Made by a program: the position numbers and the translations under genes. The notes beneath the pieces were generated by a model. That model saw only the letters and a program-made list of their open reading frames with translations. It searched no databases and was not told the origin of the DNA. A stretch of DNA of 64,000 bases from Solirubrobacter sp963798325 (lineage in GTDB: Bacteria > Actinomycetota > Thermoleophilia > Solirubrobacterales > Solirubrobacteraceae), in assembly GCA_963798325.1 (NCBI GenBank), contig CAWCSS010000009.1, positions 372,001 to 436,000 of the forward strand, given 5' to 3'. Of the stretch, positions 55,125 through 64,000 are shown piece after piece (positions within the stretch are counted from its first letter, which is position 1; every line of letters begins with the position of its first letter).

Positions 55125-56404
55125 TAGCCCGGGTCCAGCTCGAAGACCGTGCCGCCGATCTCGACGTCATCGCCGGCCTCGAACCCCGCCCGCTCCAGCG
55201 CCGCGATGACGCCCATGCGCTGCAGTCGCCGCTCGACGTGCGCCTGCGCCTCCTCGTTCTCGAGGTCCCAGCGCAGGAACAGCCGCTCGACGGTGTCGCC
55301 GCTGACGATCCAGGTGCCGTCCGGCCCGCGGGTGATCGAGAAGTCGCGCGAAGCGGCGGGGCGGAAGACCGCGAACTCGGCCACGTCGTCCTCGCCTGCG
55401 CCCTCGGGCATCGGGTCGGCGACCGGCACGCGCGAGAGCAGCTCGCCGCGTAGCTCGGTCAGCCCGAACGCGGTCGCGCTGGAGGTGACGAGGACCGGGA
55501 ACGCCACTCGCTCGCCCCATTCGGCCGCGGCCGCTTCGGCCACCTCCGGCGGGACGAGATCGGCCTTCGACAAGGCCAGGATCCGCGGCAGCGAGGCCAG
55601 CCGCGCGTCGTGCTCGGCGAGCTCGCGCTCGATCACCTCGAAGTTCGTCGCGGGATCGGACCCGTCCAGCGGCGCGAGGTCGAGCACATGCACGAGCAGG
55701 CGCGTGCGCTCGACGTGCGCGAGGAAGTCGTGCCCGAGGCCGGCGCCGTCCGAGGCGCCCTCGATCAAGCCCGGGATGTCGGCGATCACCAGCTGGCGGT
55801 CGTCGGCGTCGATCGTGCCCAGGACCGGTTCCAGCGTCGTGAACGGGTACGCGGCGACCTTCGGCTGCGCGCGCGTCATGCGCGAGAGCAGCGAGGACTT
55901 GCCCGCGTTGGGGAGCCCGACCAGGCCGACGTCGGCGAGCAGCTTGAGGTGCAGCTCGACGTCGCCCTCCTCGCCCGGCAGCCCCTTCTCGGCCAGCCGC
56001 GGCGCCTGGCGGACGGCCGTCGCGAAGCGCTTGTTCCCGCGCCCGCCGGAGCCGCCCTTGGCCAGCGTGACCTCCTGGCCGGGACGCACGAGATCGAACG
56101 TGCGCCCGTCCCAGCGCTCCACCTGCGTGCCCGGCGGGACCTTGACGACCAGCGCATCGCCGTCCTTGCCGTGCTTGAGCGCGCCCATCCCGTGCCCGCC
56201 GCGCTCGGCGCGATACTGGCCGCGCCGACGGAAGGACTGCAGGTCGCGCAGCGAGTCGTCGCAGCGCAGGATCACGTCCCCGCCGCGGCCTCCGTCGCCG
56301 CCGTCGGGGCCGCCCTTGGGCACATGGGCTTCGCGCCGGAAGGACAGCGAACCATCGCCGCCGCGCCCGGCCCGGATCTCGATTCGCGCGCGATCAGCCA
56401 GCAT
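55124..56404 (-). CDS. obg: GTPase Obg
   Basis: This 426-residue ribosome-associated GTPase has a glycine-rich Obg fold (IRAGRGGDGSLSFRREAHVP, GGPDGGDGGRGGD), G1 VGLPNAGKSSLLSRMT, G3 DIPGLIEGAS, G4 SKAD-type ALSKADLV and a C-terminal OCT domain (FSITRGPDGTWIVSGD). ATG 56404 has a TATCGT box ten bases upstream and no Shine-Dalgarno sequence, suggesting a very short leader. It heads the obg-proB unit; rplU and rpmA, often upstream, are absent. Confidence 0.97.
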   Translation of the reverse strand: MLADRARIEIRAGRGGDGSLSFRREAHVPKGGPDGGDGGRGGDVILRCDDSLRDLQSFRRRGQYRAERGGHGMGALKHGKDGDALVVKVPPGTQVERWDGRTFDLVRPGQEVTLAKGGSGGRGNKRFATAVRQAPRLAEKGLPGEEGDVELHLKLLADVGLVGLPNAGKSSLLSRMTRAQPKVAAYPFTTLEPVLGTIDADDRQLVIADIPGLIEGASDGAGLGHDFLAHVERTRLLVHVLDLAPLDGSDPATNFEVIERELAEHDARLASLPRILALSKADLVPPEVAEAAAAEWGERVAFPVLVTSSATAFGLTELRGELLSRVPVADPMPEGAGEDDVAEFAVFRPAASRDFSITRGPDGTWIVSGDTVERLFLRWDLENEEAQAHVERRLQRMGVIAALERAGFEAGDDVEIGGTVFELDPG

Positions 56405-56493
56405 TCGCCGGGTAACGATAGGACCATGGTGTTCCCGATCGCCGGCGAGGGCGGATCGACGTCGTTTACGGCAGTCGGTGGCGTCCCACCCTG

Positions 56494-57429
56494 TCAACCC
56501 CCGCTGAGCGCCACGAGCGTGAGCATCTCGTAGGCGATGTTGGCCGCCAGCAGCGTCGTGGTCTGGGCGTTGGTGTCGTAGGCGGGCGCGACCTCCACGA
56601 GGTCGAAGCCGGTGAACCGCTGTCCCCTGAGCGCGCGCAGGAACGCGATCGCCTCGTGCGGGAGCAGGCCGCAGACCTCGGGCGTGCCGGTCGCCGGCGC
56701 GAACGCCGGGTCGATGCAGTCGATGTCGAAGCTGAGGAACGCGGGCCCGGTCACGCGCTCGCGCACGCGCTGGGCGTACTGCCCCGGCGTCCACGTGCGC
56801 AGCTCGTCGCACGGGATGATCTCGAAGCCCCACTCGCGCGGTTCGTCGAGATCCGACGCCGCGTAGAGCGAGCCGCGCATGCCCGCCAGGAGGCTGCGCC
56901 GCGGGTCGATCAGCCCCTCTTCCATCGCCCGCTTGAACGGCGTGCCGTGGAAGTAGCGCTCGCCGTAGTACTGCTCCCAGGTGTCGGCGTGGGCGTCGAG
57001 CAGGACGACGCCCAGCGGGCCGTGGACGGCAGCGTGGGCGCGCAGTTCGCCGAGGACGATCGAGTGGTCGCCGCCGAGCGTGATCGGGATCGCTCCGGCT
57101 CTCAGGACCGGCTCGAGCTGCTCGGCGATCTGCGCCGCGGTCCGCTCGGCGTTCCCGGGCGTCGTGTCGAGATCGCCGAGGTCGGCGATGCTCAGGTCGA
57201 ACACCATCGCGTCCTGCGCCGGGTTGTAGGGACGCAGGAGCAGCGACGCGTCGCGGATGCCGGCCGGCCCGAAGCGCGCGCCCGGGCGCATCGACGTGGC
57301 GGTGTCGAACGGCACGCCGACGATCGCCGCGTCGACGCCCGCAGGGTCGGTCACGTACGGAGCACGGGCGAACGTGCGGATGCCGGTGTAACGGGGCGCG
57401 TGGCTGGCCTCGGGGGGCGAGTACTTCAC
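56494..57429 (-). CDS. Agmatinase-family ureohydrolase
   Basis: This 311-residue manganese enzyme of the arginase/agmatinase fold has metal motifs TLGGDHSI, LDAHADTW and SFDIDCIDPAFAP, all intact. Members release urea from agmatine, guanidinobutyrate, proclavaminate or other guanidino compounds; the substrate here is not determined. GTG 57429 follows GGAGGT by four bases and overlaps the regulator stop (GTGA). Linkage to a permease and an XRE-cupin regulator suggests use of an imported guanidino or purine-derived compound as nitrogen source. Confidence 0.87.
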   Translation of the reverse strand: MKYSPPEASHAPRYTGIRTFARAPYVTDPAGVDAAIVGVPFDTATSMRPGARFGPAGIRDASLLLRPYNPAQDAMVFDLSIADLGDLDTTPGNAERTAAQIAEQLEPVLRAGAIPITLGGDHSIVLGELRAHAAVHGPLGVVLLDAHADTWEQYYGERYFHGTPFKRAMEEGLIDPRRSLLAGMRGSLYAASDLDEPREWGFEIIPCDELRTWTPGQYAQRVRERVTGPAFLSFDIDCIDPAFAPATGTPEVCGLLPHEAIAFLRALRGQRFTGFDLVEVAPAYDTNAQTTTLLAANIAYEMLTLVALSGG

Positions 57430-57998
57430 GCGACCTCCTTTCGCGGGTCGGGGAGGCCGGGAGCGAGGATCCACAGGATCCGGGCCGGTCCGGCGGTGCG
57501 CCACGTGTGCGGGACCGCGGCGCCGAAGGTGAGGGCGTCGCCGGGGCCGAGCGCGTACGTCCCGTCCTCCAGCTCCACCTCGATGTCGCCCTCGAGCACG
57601 AAGCACACCTCGCACTCGCTGGGCATGGTGTAGAGCGCGTCGCCGCCGCTGCCGCCGTTGGTGACGAGCGTCTCGAGGACGGTGACGTGGCGTTCGTGCT
57701 CGGGGGTGATCAGCGTGTCGCGGACCGCCTGGGCCTTCGGCAGACCGTCGAGCGACGGCCGGTCGGTGTGGCGGATCAGCGTCGTGCGCGGGATCGCGAA
57801 CAGCTCGGACATGGCCAGCCCGATCGCGTCGCAGATCGCCACCAGGTTGGTCACCGACGGGCTCGCCGCGTCGCGCTCCACCTTCGACAGGAAACCCTTC
57901 GAGAGGCCGGTGCGCGTCTCCACGTCGGAGAGGCTCATGCGCGCGGACTCGCGCGCGTGGCGCAGCCGCGCGCCGATCTTGACCGTCCCGTTGGTCAC
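57426..57998 (-). CDS. XRE-family regulator with C-terminal cupin domain
   Basis: This 190-residue protein has a helix-turn-helix (RLRHARESARMSLSDVETRTG, read in parts, and LSKGFLSKVERDAASPSVTNL) and a cupin sensor domain (CEVCFVLEGDIEVELEDG, YALGPGDALTFGAAVPHTW). PuuR-type XRE-cupin proteins often repress amine catabolism genes. It lies between the permease (one base apart) and the ureohydrolase genes. The inverted repeat at 59389-59412 is its likely operator. Confidence 0.9.
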   Translation of the reverse strand: MTNGTVKIGARLRHARESARMSLSDVETRTGLSKGFLSKVERDAASPSVTNLVAICDAIGLAMSELFAIPRTTLIRHTDRPSLDGLPKAQAVRDTLITPEHERHVTVLETLVTNGGSGGDALYTMPSECEVCFVLEGDIEVELEDGTYALGPGDALTFGAAVPHTWRTAGPARILWILAPGLPDPRKEVA

Positions 57999-57999
57999 T

Positions 58000-59379
58000 T
58001 CACGCCGCCGCCGCGACGAGCTCGCGTTCGACGTTGAGCGAGCGGCTCAGCGCGAGGTAGGTGCCGCCGGACACGATCAGGCCGACGATCCAGGCGATGT
58101 CGACGCCGTTGGGGACGAGGAACCCGGTGTAGGACCAGCCGCCGAGATCGGGGAGGACCATGAACGGGATCTCACACGCGAAGCCCAACCCGTAGGCGAT
58201 CAGCCCTCGCGCCCCCCACGTGCCGTAGATGCCGTTGCGCTTGAACAGCTCGGGAATCGAATAGTGCCCGCGGCGGACGAAGAAGAAATCCATCAGGTTC
58301 GCGGCCGTCCACGGCACGAGCAGGTACAGCATCAGCGTCAGCGCGGTGAAGACCGTCGTGACGGCGGAGGCCGAGATCGCCTCCGCGATCACGAACCACA
58401 GGACCCCGAGCGCGAGGATCGTCACGACCCGCATGCGCCGCGTCGGCTTGATCGGCCGGAAGGAGTCGGCGGCGGTCAGGACGGTGAGCATCCCGCCGTA
58501 GGCGTTCATGCCCATCGTCGCCGCCAGCGCGGCCGCGGAGAAGAACGCGGCGAGGTCGCCGAGGCCGCCGATCACGTTGTTGCCGGCGGTCATCAGGCCG
58601 ACGAGGCCGTCGGTGGCGCCGAGCGAGGTCGCCAGCCAGGCGCCGAGGGCGATCAGCCAGATGGCGGACCCGGAGGCGCCGAAGAACACCGACGCGATGA
58701 TCGCGCGATTGCTGGTCTGCTTCGGGAGATAGCGCGAGTAGTCGCTGACGTACGGCGCGTAGGTGATGTTGTACGCGGCCGCGGCGGAGAACTGCGCCAT
58801 GAACGCGGCGAACACGAACGTGCCCTTGTCCGGGGTGCCGCCGCCGGCCTTCCCGAGCAGGACGCCCGCGGTGAGGACGATCATCAGCGGCAGCGAGATG
58901 TAGAGCAGGATGCGGAAGATCCGGTGCACGTAGTCGTGGCCGTAGATGGCCAGCAGCGCGGCGCCGACCGAGCAGACGATCGCCACCAGCTGGGTGTTCC
59001 AGCCGAAGGCGCCGTTGAGGCCCTCGGCCAGCAGCACCTGGTCGGCGACGTTGAACGCCAGGTAGGTGAAGCCGGTGGCGAACAGCGGGACGATGACGCC
59101 GCGGTACCCGAACTGCGCGCGCGACTGGATCATCTGCGGCAGGCCGAGTGTCGGCCCCTGCGCCGCGTGGAAGGCCATGAAGACGGTGCCGGTGAGGATC
59201 CCGAGCACGCCGGCGAGGATCGTCCACCACATCGAGAGCCCCAGCGACGGCCCCACGAACCCGATCGGGATCGAGAAATACTGGAAGTTGCCCAGGAACC
59301 ACAGCGGAGCCTGGTGCCAGATCTTGCCGTGGCGTTCGGTTTCGGGAACCCAGTCGATGCTGCGAGCCTCGATGGCCAT
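58000..59379 (-). CDS. NCS1-family nucleobase/cation symporter
   Basis: This 459-residue permease of about 12 helices has the NCS1 features PLWFLGNFQYFSIPIGFVG, GLPQMIQSRAQFGYRG (the substrate-pathway loop), YAPYVSDYSRYLP and VPWTAANLMDFFFVRRGHYSI. Family substrates include cytosine, purines, allantoin and hydantoins. It is the first gene of a three-gene unit with its own promoter. Together with the guanine deaminase 4 kb away it could serve purine salvage or nitrogen supply. Confidence 0.9.
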   Translation of the reverse strand: MAIEARSIDWVPETERHGKIWHQAPLWFLGNFQYFSIPIGFVGPSLGLSMWWTILAGVLGILTGTVFMAFHAAQGPTLGLPQMIQSRAQFGYRGVIVPLFATGFTYLAFNVADQVLLAEGLNGAFGWNTQLVAIVCSVGAALLAIYGHDYVHRIFRILLYISLPLMIVLTAGVLLGKAGGGTPDKGTFVFAAFMAQFSAAAAYNITYAPYVSDYSRYLPKQTSNRAIIASVFFGASGSAIWLIALGAWLATSLGATDGLVGLMTAGNNVIGGLGDLAAFFSAAALAATMGMNAYGGMLTVLTAADSFRPIKPTRRMRVVTILALGVLWFVIAEAISASAVTTVFTALTLMLYLLVPWTAANLMDFFFVRRGHYSIPELFKRNGIYGTWGARGLIAYGLGFACEIPFMVLPDLGGWSYTGFLVPNGVDIAWIVGLIVSGGTYLALSRSLNVERELVAAAA

Positions 59380-59388
59380 GCGTCGTCT

Positions 59389-59412
59389 CTCCTATGCCGA
59401 GTGGCATAGGAG
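59389..59412. promoter_or_regulatory. Perfect inverted repeat operator upstream of the NCS1 permease gene
   Basis: CTCCTATGCC and GGCATAGGAG form a 10-bp perfect inverted repeat around a GAGT centre. It starts 10 bases before the ATG and covers the -10 box and transcription start of the promoter at 59409-59437, so a bound repressor would block it. Confidence 0.7.
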
Positions 59413-59437
59413 TACACGAACGTTTCCTCTATGTCAA
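59409..59437 (-). promoter_or_regulatory. Promoter of the NCS1 permease operon
   Basis: On the minus strand there is a consensus TTGACA (59432-59437), a 17-base spacer and TACTCC (59409-59414). The -35 box begins only four bases from the lpdA stop codon. Confidence 0.65.
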
Positions 59438-59440
59438 CGG

Positions 59441-61160
59441 CTAGTCCTTCGCGCGCTTCCGTTTGGGCATGATGTCGGTGATCGTGCCCTCGGCCATCTC
59501 GGCGCTGAAGCCGACCGTCTCGGAGAGGGTCGGGTGCGGGTGGATGGTGAGGCCGATGTCCTCGGCGTCGAGGCCCGCCTCGATCGCCAGGACGGCCTCG
59601 GCGAGCAGCTCGCCGGCGTTGATGCCGACGATGCCCGCGCCGAGGACGCGGTTGGTGCCCGGCTCGACGATCAGCTTGGTCAGGCCGTCGCCGCGGCCGA
59701 CGGACAGCGCGCGGCCGGACGCGGCCCACGGGAAGGCGCCGACCTCGTAGGAGATGCCGTCGGCCTTGGCCTGGGTCTCGGTGAGCCCCGTCCACGCGAC
59801 CTCCGGGTCGGTGTAGGCCACCGACGGAATCGAGCGCACGTCCCACGCGACGTCGTGGCCGGCGATGACCTCGGCCGCCAGGACGCCCTCGTGGGTGGCC
59901 TTGTGGGCGAGCATCGGCTCGCCGCGGACGTCGCCGATCGAGAAGATGTGCGCCACGTTGGTGCGCATCTGCGAGTCCGAGGCGATGAAACCGCGCTCGT
60001 CGACGCTCACGCCCGCGGCCTCGGCGCCGATGACCTTGCCGTTCGGGCGCCGCCCGACCGCGACCAGGATGCGGTCGAAGGTCTCGACGTTCTCGCCGAA
60101 CGTGACCTTCAGCCCGTCCGGCGTGGCCTCGACCGAGGACACGCCGGTCTTGAGGTGGATCGCCTCGTAGCGGCCCTTGATGCGCTTCTCGAGCACGCGG
60201 ATGAGGTCCTTGTCCGCGCCCGGGATCAACTGGTCGAGCAACTCGACGACGGTGACCTTGGAGCCGAGCGCGTCGTAGACGGTCGCCATCTCGAGGCCGA
60301 TGATGCCGCCGCCGATGACCAGCAGCCGACCCGGGATCTCTTCGACCTCCAGGGCGCCCGTCGAGTCCATGATCCGCGGGTCCTCGGGCAGGAACGGCAG
60401 CGACGCCGCCTCGGAGCCGGAGGCGATGATGCAGTGCTCGAAGCCGACCACGGTGTCGCCGACCTTGATCGTGTTGGGGCTGGTGAACTCGCCGACGCCC
60501 TGCACGACCTGGACCTTGCGCTGCTTGGCGAGGTTGACCAGACCGCCCGTGAGCCGCCCCACGACGTCGTTCTTCCACGCGCGGACGTGGTCGATGTCGA
60601 TCGTCGGCTTGCCGAACGAGATACCGGAATCGCCGAGCTCGGACGCCTCGGTGATCACCTTGGCCACGTGCAGCAGCGCCTTCGACGGGATGCAGCCGAC
60701 GTTCAGGCAGACACCGCCGAGCGTCTCGCCGCGGTCGATCAGCGCGACGGAGAGCCCGAGATCGGCGGCGCGGAACGCGGCGGTGTAGCCGCCCGGGCCG
60801 GCACCGAGCACCGCGACCTGGACCTGCACGTCGACGTCGCCCGCCGGAGCCGCCGGCTCCTCCGGCGCCGCGGGCTCCTCCGGCCGCGGGCTCCTCCGGC
60901 GCCGCCGGCGCTTCCGCAGCCGCCGGAGCGTCGGCGGTCTCGAGCGTGAGGATCACGGTGCCCTCGGCCACCTTGTCGCCGACGGCCACCTTCAGCTCGC
61001 CGACCTTGCCGGCGGCCGGGGACGGAACCTCCATCGTCGCCTTGTCGGACTCCAGCACGACCAGCGGCGTCTCGACCGAGACCTCATCGCCAGGGGCGAC
61101 GAGGATCTCGATGACGGGTACGGCGTCGAAGTCGCCGATGTCCGGGACCTTGACGTCCAT
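59441..61160 (-). pseudogene. lpdA: Dihydrolipoyl dehydrogenase with N-terminal lipoyl domain, frameshift in the linker
   Basis: From ATG 61160 a lipoyl domain (about residues 1-78, LESDKATMEVPSPAAG) leads into an Ala/Pro/Glu linker. At about 60884 the frame is lost: the linker DNA has three 18-bp units, but the middle one lacks two bases. The other frame resumes with VQVQVAVLGAGPGGYTAAF and gives a full E3 with the redox pair GGVCLNVGCIPSK and the active-site HPHPTLSE. Adding two bases gives 573 residues, like the lipoyl-E3 fusions of Neisseria. If the shift is real, the E3 part alone might start at TTG/ATG codons near 60829. Confidence 0.9.
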
Positions 61161-62452
61161 TACAGGAGCACCCTTCTCAGGTCGGAGAGCTGGTTGACCA
61201 GATGCGCGACGAAGCGCGCCGCCAGCGCGCCGTCGATCACCCGGTGGTCGTAGGACAGCGACAGCGGAACCATCAGACGGGGCACGAACTCGCTCCCGTT
61301 CCAGACGGGCTTCATCGAGCTTCGCGTCACGCCCAGAATGGCGACCTCAGGCGCGTTGACGATCGGCGTGAAGCCCGTTCCGCCGATCCCGCCCAGGGAC
61401 GAGATGGTGAACGTCGCGCCCTGCATGTCGCCGCCGGCGAGCTTGCCGTCGCGGGCCTTCTTCGACAGCGACGTCAGGTCCTGCGCGATCTCGAGGATGC
61501 CCTTCTTGTCGGCGTCCTTGATGACCGGGACGACGAGGCCGTTCGGCGTGTCGGCCGCGAAGCCGATGTTGTAGTAGCGCTTGAGCACGAGGTCGTCGCC
61601 ATCCAGGGACGAGTTGACGACCGGGAACGCCTTCAGGGACGCCACGACGGTCTTGGCCAGCAGGGCGACCATCGTCACCTTCGCCTCGGTCTGCTCCGCG
61701 TTGGTGCGCTTGCGGAACGCCTCGAGCTCGGTGATGTCCGCCTCGTCGTGGTGCGTGACGTGCGGGATCATCACCCAGTTGCGGGCCAGGTTCGGGCCGC
61801 TGATCTTCTGGATCCGGGTGAGCGGCTGCCGCTCGATCTCGCCGTAGCGCTCGAAGTTGACCTTCGGCCACGGGGCGAGGTTCAGACCGGCGACCGAAGC
61901 GCTGCCGGACGCCGCCGACGCGGCCTCGGCCGGCGCGGCGGGCGCGTCCTTGGCCTTCTGCAGGTCCTCCTTGGTGATCCGTCCCTTGCGACCGGATCCG
62001 GTGACCGTGGTCAGATCGACGCCCAGCTCGCGGGCGAGACGGCGCACGGCCGGGGAGGCGTACGCGGGCGCGTCGCTCGCGCCCGCCTGCGGCGAGGCGG
62101 GATGGACCGGCGACTCGACCGGCGGCGGCTCCTCGACGGCGGCGACGTCCTTGGACTCGGCCGCGGGCACCGACTCGGCGACCGCGCCCGCGGGCGCGGT
62201 CTCCACCGCGCCGTTGCCGCCGCTGACCTCGAGCTCGACGATCAGCGAGCCCTCTTTGACCTTGTCGCCCACGGCGACCTTGATCGCCGCGACCTTGCCC
62301 GCCGCGGGCGAGGGGACCTCCATGGTCGCCTTGTCGGACTCCAGGACGACGAGCGGATCTTCAGCGGCAACCTCGTCGCCGACCGAGACCAGCACCTCGA
62401 TCACCGGTACGTCGTCGAAGTCACCGATATCGGGGACGAGCACCTGTTCCAT
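61160..62452 (-). CDS. aceF: Pyruvate dehydrogenase complex E2, dihydrolipoamide acetyltransferase
   Basis: This 430-residue E2 has one lipoyl domain (VLESDKATMEVPSPAAGKV), an Ala/Pro linker, a peripheral-subunit binding domain (ASPAVRRLARELGVDLTTVTG, in parts) and a catalytic core with ISSLGGIGGTGFTPIVNAPEVA and SYDHRVIDG (active-site His). It moves the acetyl group to CoA. GGAGG lies properly before ATG 62452. Its stop overlaps the lpdA start (TAATG). The Gram-negative-type E2 matches the homodimeric E1 upstream. Confidence 0.96.
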   Translation of the reverse strand: MEQVLVPDIGDFDDVPVIEVLVSVGDEVAAEDPLVVLESDKATMEVPSPAAGKVAAIKVAVGDKVKEGSLIVELEVSGGNGAVETAPAGAVAESVPAAESKDVAAVEEPPPVESPVHPASPQAGASDAPAYASPAVRRLARELGVDLTTVTGSGRKGRITKEDLQKAKDAPAAPAEAASAASGSASVAGLNLAPWPKVNFERYGEIERQPLTRIQKISGPNLARNWVMIPHVTHHDEADITELEAFRKRTNAEQTEAKVTMVALLAKTVVASLKAFPVVNSSLDGDDLVLKRYYNIGFAADTPNGLVVPVIKDADKKGILEIAQDLTSLSKKARDGKLAGGDMQGATFTISSLGGIGGTGFTPIVNAPEVAILGVTRSSMKPVWNGSEFVPRLMVPLSLSYDHRVIDGALAARFVAHLVNQLSDLRRVLL

Positions 62453-62462
62453 ACCCGCCTCC

Positions 62463-64000
62463 TCAGACCTTCCACGGCGCAGGCCGCTCGGGGTCGATGC
62501 CGTAGGACTCGATCGCCTGCTTGGGCGCGGACGGGTCGATCCCGCCCGTCTTCGCCAGCTCCGTCAGTGCCGCCAGGACCACGTGGTGGCGGTCCACCTC
62601 GAAGAACGAGCGCAGGGTCTTGCGGTAGTCGGAGCGGCCGTAGCCGTCCGTGCCGAGCACGCGGTAGGGCGCGTCGACCCAGGGCCGGATCTGATCGGCG
62701 AACGAGCGCATGTAGTCCGTCGCCGCGATCACGGGGCCGGACGGGCGCGAAGCGAGCGACTGCTCGACCCACGTCGTCCGCGGCTCCTCGTCCGGGTGGT
62801 AGGTGTTCCAGCGCTCGTTCTCCATGCCCTCGCGCCGCAGCTCGGTGAAGGACGGGACGCTCCAGACGTCCGCCCCCACCCCCCAGTCGTCGGCCAGCAG
62901 GCCGGCGGCGGCGATGACCTCGCGCAGGATCGTGCCCGAGCCCATCAGCTGCACCTTCGCCTCGCCCTCGGCGAGCGGCTGCAGCAGGTACATCCCGCGC
63001 AGGATGCCCTCCTCGGACCCCTCCGGCATGACCGGGTGCTGATAGTTCTCGTTCATCAGCGTGAGGTAGTAGAAGACGTCCTCCTGCTCGGTGATCATCC
63101 GCCGCAGGCCCTCGCGGATGATCACGGCGAGCTCGAAGTTGTAGGTCGGGTCGTAGGAGACGGCGTTCGGGATCGTGGCGCTCGCCAGGTGCGAGTGGCC
63201 GTCCTCGTGCTGCAGGCCCTCGCCGTTGAGCGTCGTCCGCCCGGCGGTGCCGCCGAGCATGAACCCACGCGTGCGGCTGTCGCCGGCGGCCCAGGCGAGG
63301 TCGCCGATCCGCTGGAAGCCGAACATCGAGTAGTAGATGTAGAACGGGATCGTCGGGACGTTGTGGTTGGAGTACGACGTGCCCGCGGCGATGAACGAGG
63401 ACATCGCGCCCGGCTCGTTGATGCCCTCCTGGAGCACCTGGCCGTGCTTGTCCTCGCGGTAGAACATCAGCTGCTCGCGATCCTCAGGCGTGTAGAGCTG
63501 CCCGAGCTGGCTGAAGATGCCGAGCTGGCGGAACAGGCCCTCCATGCCGAAGGTGCGCGACTCGTCGGGCACGATCGGGACGACGTGCTTGCCGAGCTGC
63601 TTGTCGCGCAGCAGCGTCGAGAGGATGCGCACGAACAACATCGTCGTCGAGATCTCGCGGTCCCCCGTGCCCTCGAGCTGGGACTGGAAGGCGCTCAGCT
63701 CCGGTGTCGGCAGCGGGTCGGCCTTGCGCCGGCGCTGCGGCAGCGAGCCGCCCAGCGCGGCACGGCGCTCGCGGATGAACTCGGCCTCCGGGGAACCCTC
63801 CGGCGGCTTGTAGAAGCTCAGGTTGCGGACCTGCTCGTCGGTGATCTCGAGCTCGAAGCGGTCACGGAAGGCGAGCAGCGCCTCCTCGTTCATCTTCTTC
63901 TGCTGGTGGGTGATGTTCTGGCCCTCGCCGGCCGTGCCCATCCCGTAGCCCTTGATCGTCTTGGCGAGGATCACCGTCGGCTTGCCGTGGGTCTCGGTCG
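62463..64000 (-). CDS. aceE: Pyruvate dehydrogenase E1, homodimeric AceE type (N-terminus outside window)
   Basis: About 512 C-terminal residues of a protein of roughly 900 are present. ILAKTIKGYGMG and NITHQQKKMNEEAL mark the end of the thiamine-diphosphate domain. FGMEGLFRQLGIFSQLGQLY, EGINEPGAMSSFIAAGTSYS and GEGLQHEDGHSHLAS belong to the transketolase-like central domain. It decarboxylates pyruvate and acetylates the lipoyl arms of AceF. The stop is ten bases before aceF. The frame continues past base 64000. Confidence 0.96.
   Translation of the reverse strand, partial: TETHGKPTVILAKTIKGYGMGTAGEGQNITHQQKKMNEEALLAFRDRFELEITDEQVRNLSFYKPPEGSPEAEFIRERRAALGGSLPQRRRKADPLPTPELSAFQSQLEGTGDREISTTMLFVRILSTLLRDKQLGKHVVPIVPDESRTFGMEGLFRQLGIFSQLGQLYTPEDREQLMFYREDKHGQVLQEGINEPGAMSSFIAAGTSYSNHNVPTIPFYIYYSMFGFQRIGDLAWAAGDSRTRGFMLGGTAGRTTLNGEGLQHEDGHSHLASATIPNAVSYDPTYNFELAVIIREGLRRMITEQEDVFYYLTLMNENYQHPVMPEGSEEGILRGMYLLQPLAEGEAKVQLMGSGTILREVIAAAGLLADDWGVGADVWSVPSFTELRREGMENERWNTYHPDEEPRTTWVEQSLASRPSGPVIAATDYMRSFADQIRPWVDAPYRVLGTDGYGRSDYRKTLRSFFEVDRHHVVLAALTELAKTGGIDPSAPKQAIESYGIDPERPAPWKV

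Overview
The window is chromosomal DNA from a very GC-rich actinobacterium. The best guess is the class Thermoleophilia, near Solirubrobacter or Conexibacter. This rests on base composition, an HtaA-like repeat protein next to an ECF sigma/RskA pair, a secreted nuclease with a Thermoleophilia-type C-terminal domain, and abundant GTG/TTG starts. No rRNA is present, so the placement is an inference. Coding density is extreme: most neighbours on one strand overlap by 1-4 bases (ATGA, GTGA, TTGA or TAGTG junctions).

Layout. 1-1.8 kb: the end of a malic enzyme, a frameshifted sugar-epimerase-like gene and a small secreted or membrane protein. 1.8-7.3 kb (minus): a livJHMGF ABC importer with a small membrane protein at its end, behind a clear promoter. 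7.4-14.8 kb (minus): hisIE-trpEGDCFBA plus a 54-residue membrane protein. 14.8-18.9 kb (minus): phytoene/squalene synthase-like enzyme, geranylgeranyl-reductase-like flavoprotein, GGDEF-EAL protein and a coupled seven-helix membrane protein. 18.9-21.6 kb (plus): ArsA-type ATPase and two bacterial PH-domain proteins. 21.6-24.4 kb: HtaA-like secreted protein divergent from a sigma/anti-sigma pair. 24.4-37 kb (mostly minus): yqeY-phoH-ybeY-era, then murJ-lepA-hadA-hadB-hrcA-dnaJ-prmA-prmA-threonine dehydratase-DMT transporter. A broken DUF192 gene lies between these two operons. 37-48.8 kb: rpsT, a GH15 glycosidase, holA, a secreted nuclease, comEC-comEA and leuS. 48.9-56.4 kb: tRNA-Ala, then the obg-proB / proA-nadD-rsfS cluster, split by an oppositely oriented IclR regulator-guanine deaminase module with a minisatellite and paired operator-like palindromes. 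56.5-59.4 kb: NCS1 permease, XRE-cupin regulator and ureohydrolase, with a promoter overlapped by a perfect inverted repeat. 59.4-64 kb: aceE-aceF-lpdA, the pyruvate dehydrogenase complex.

How the genes work together. Most of the window is housekeeping: tryptophan, histidine and proline synthesis, translation and ribosome maturation, protein folding, cell wall export and pyruvate oxidation. The accessory parts are nitrogen scavenging (guanine deaminase, NCS1 permease, ureohydrolase, liv importer), DNA uptake and nuclease functions, terpenoid metabolism and c-di-GMP signalling. Six conserved genes (epimerase, livF, DUF192, dnaJ, murJ, lpdA) each carry one small indel. Most of these look like sequence errors in a draft or metagenomic assembly, because several of the genes should be essential. 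I saw no CRISPR array, insertion sequence, prophage or complete novel defence system. The most unusual items are the IclR-guaD insertion with its minisatellite, the coupled seven-helix/GGDEF-EAL pair, the tandem PrmA paralogues and the slippage-prone linker in lpdA.
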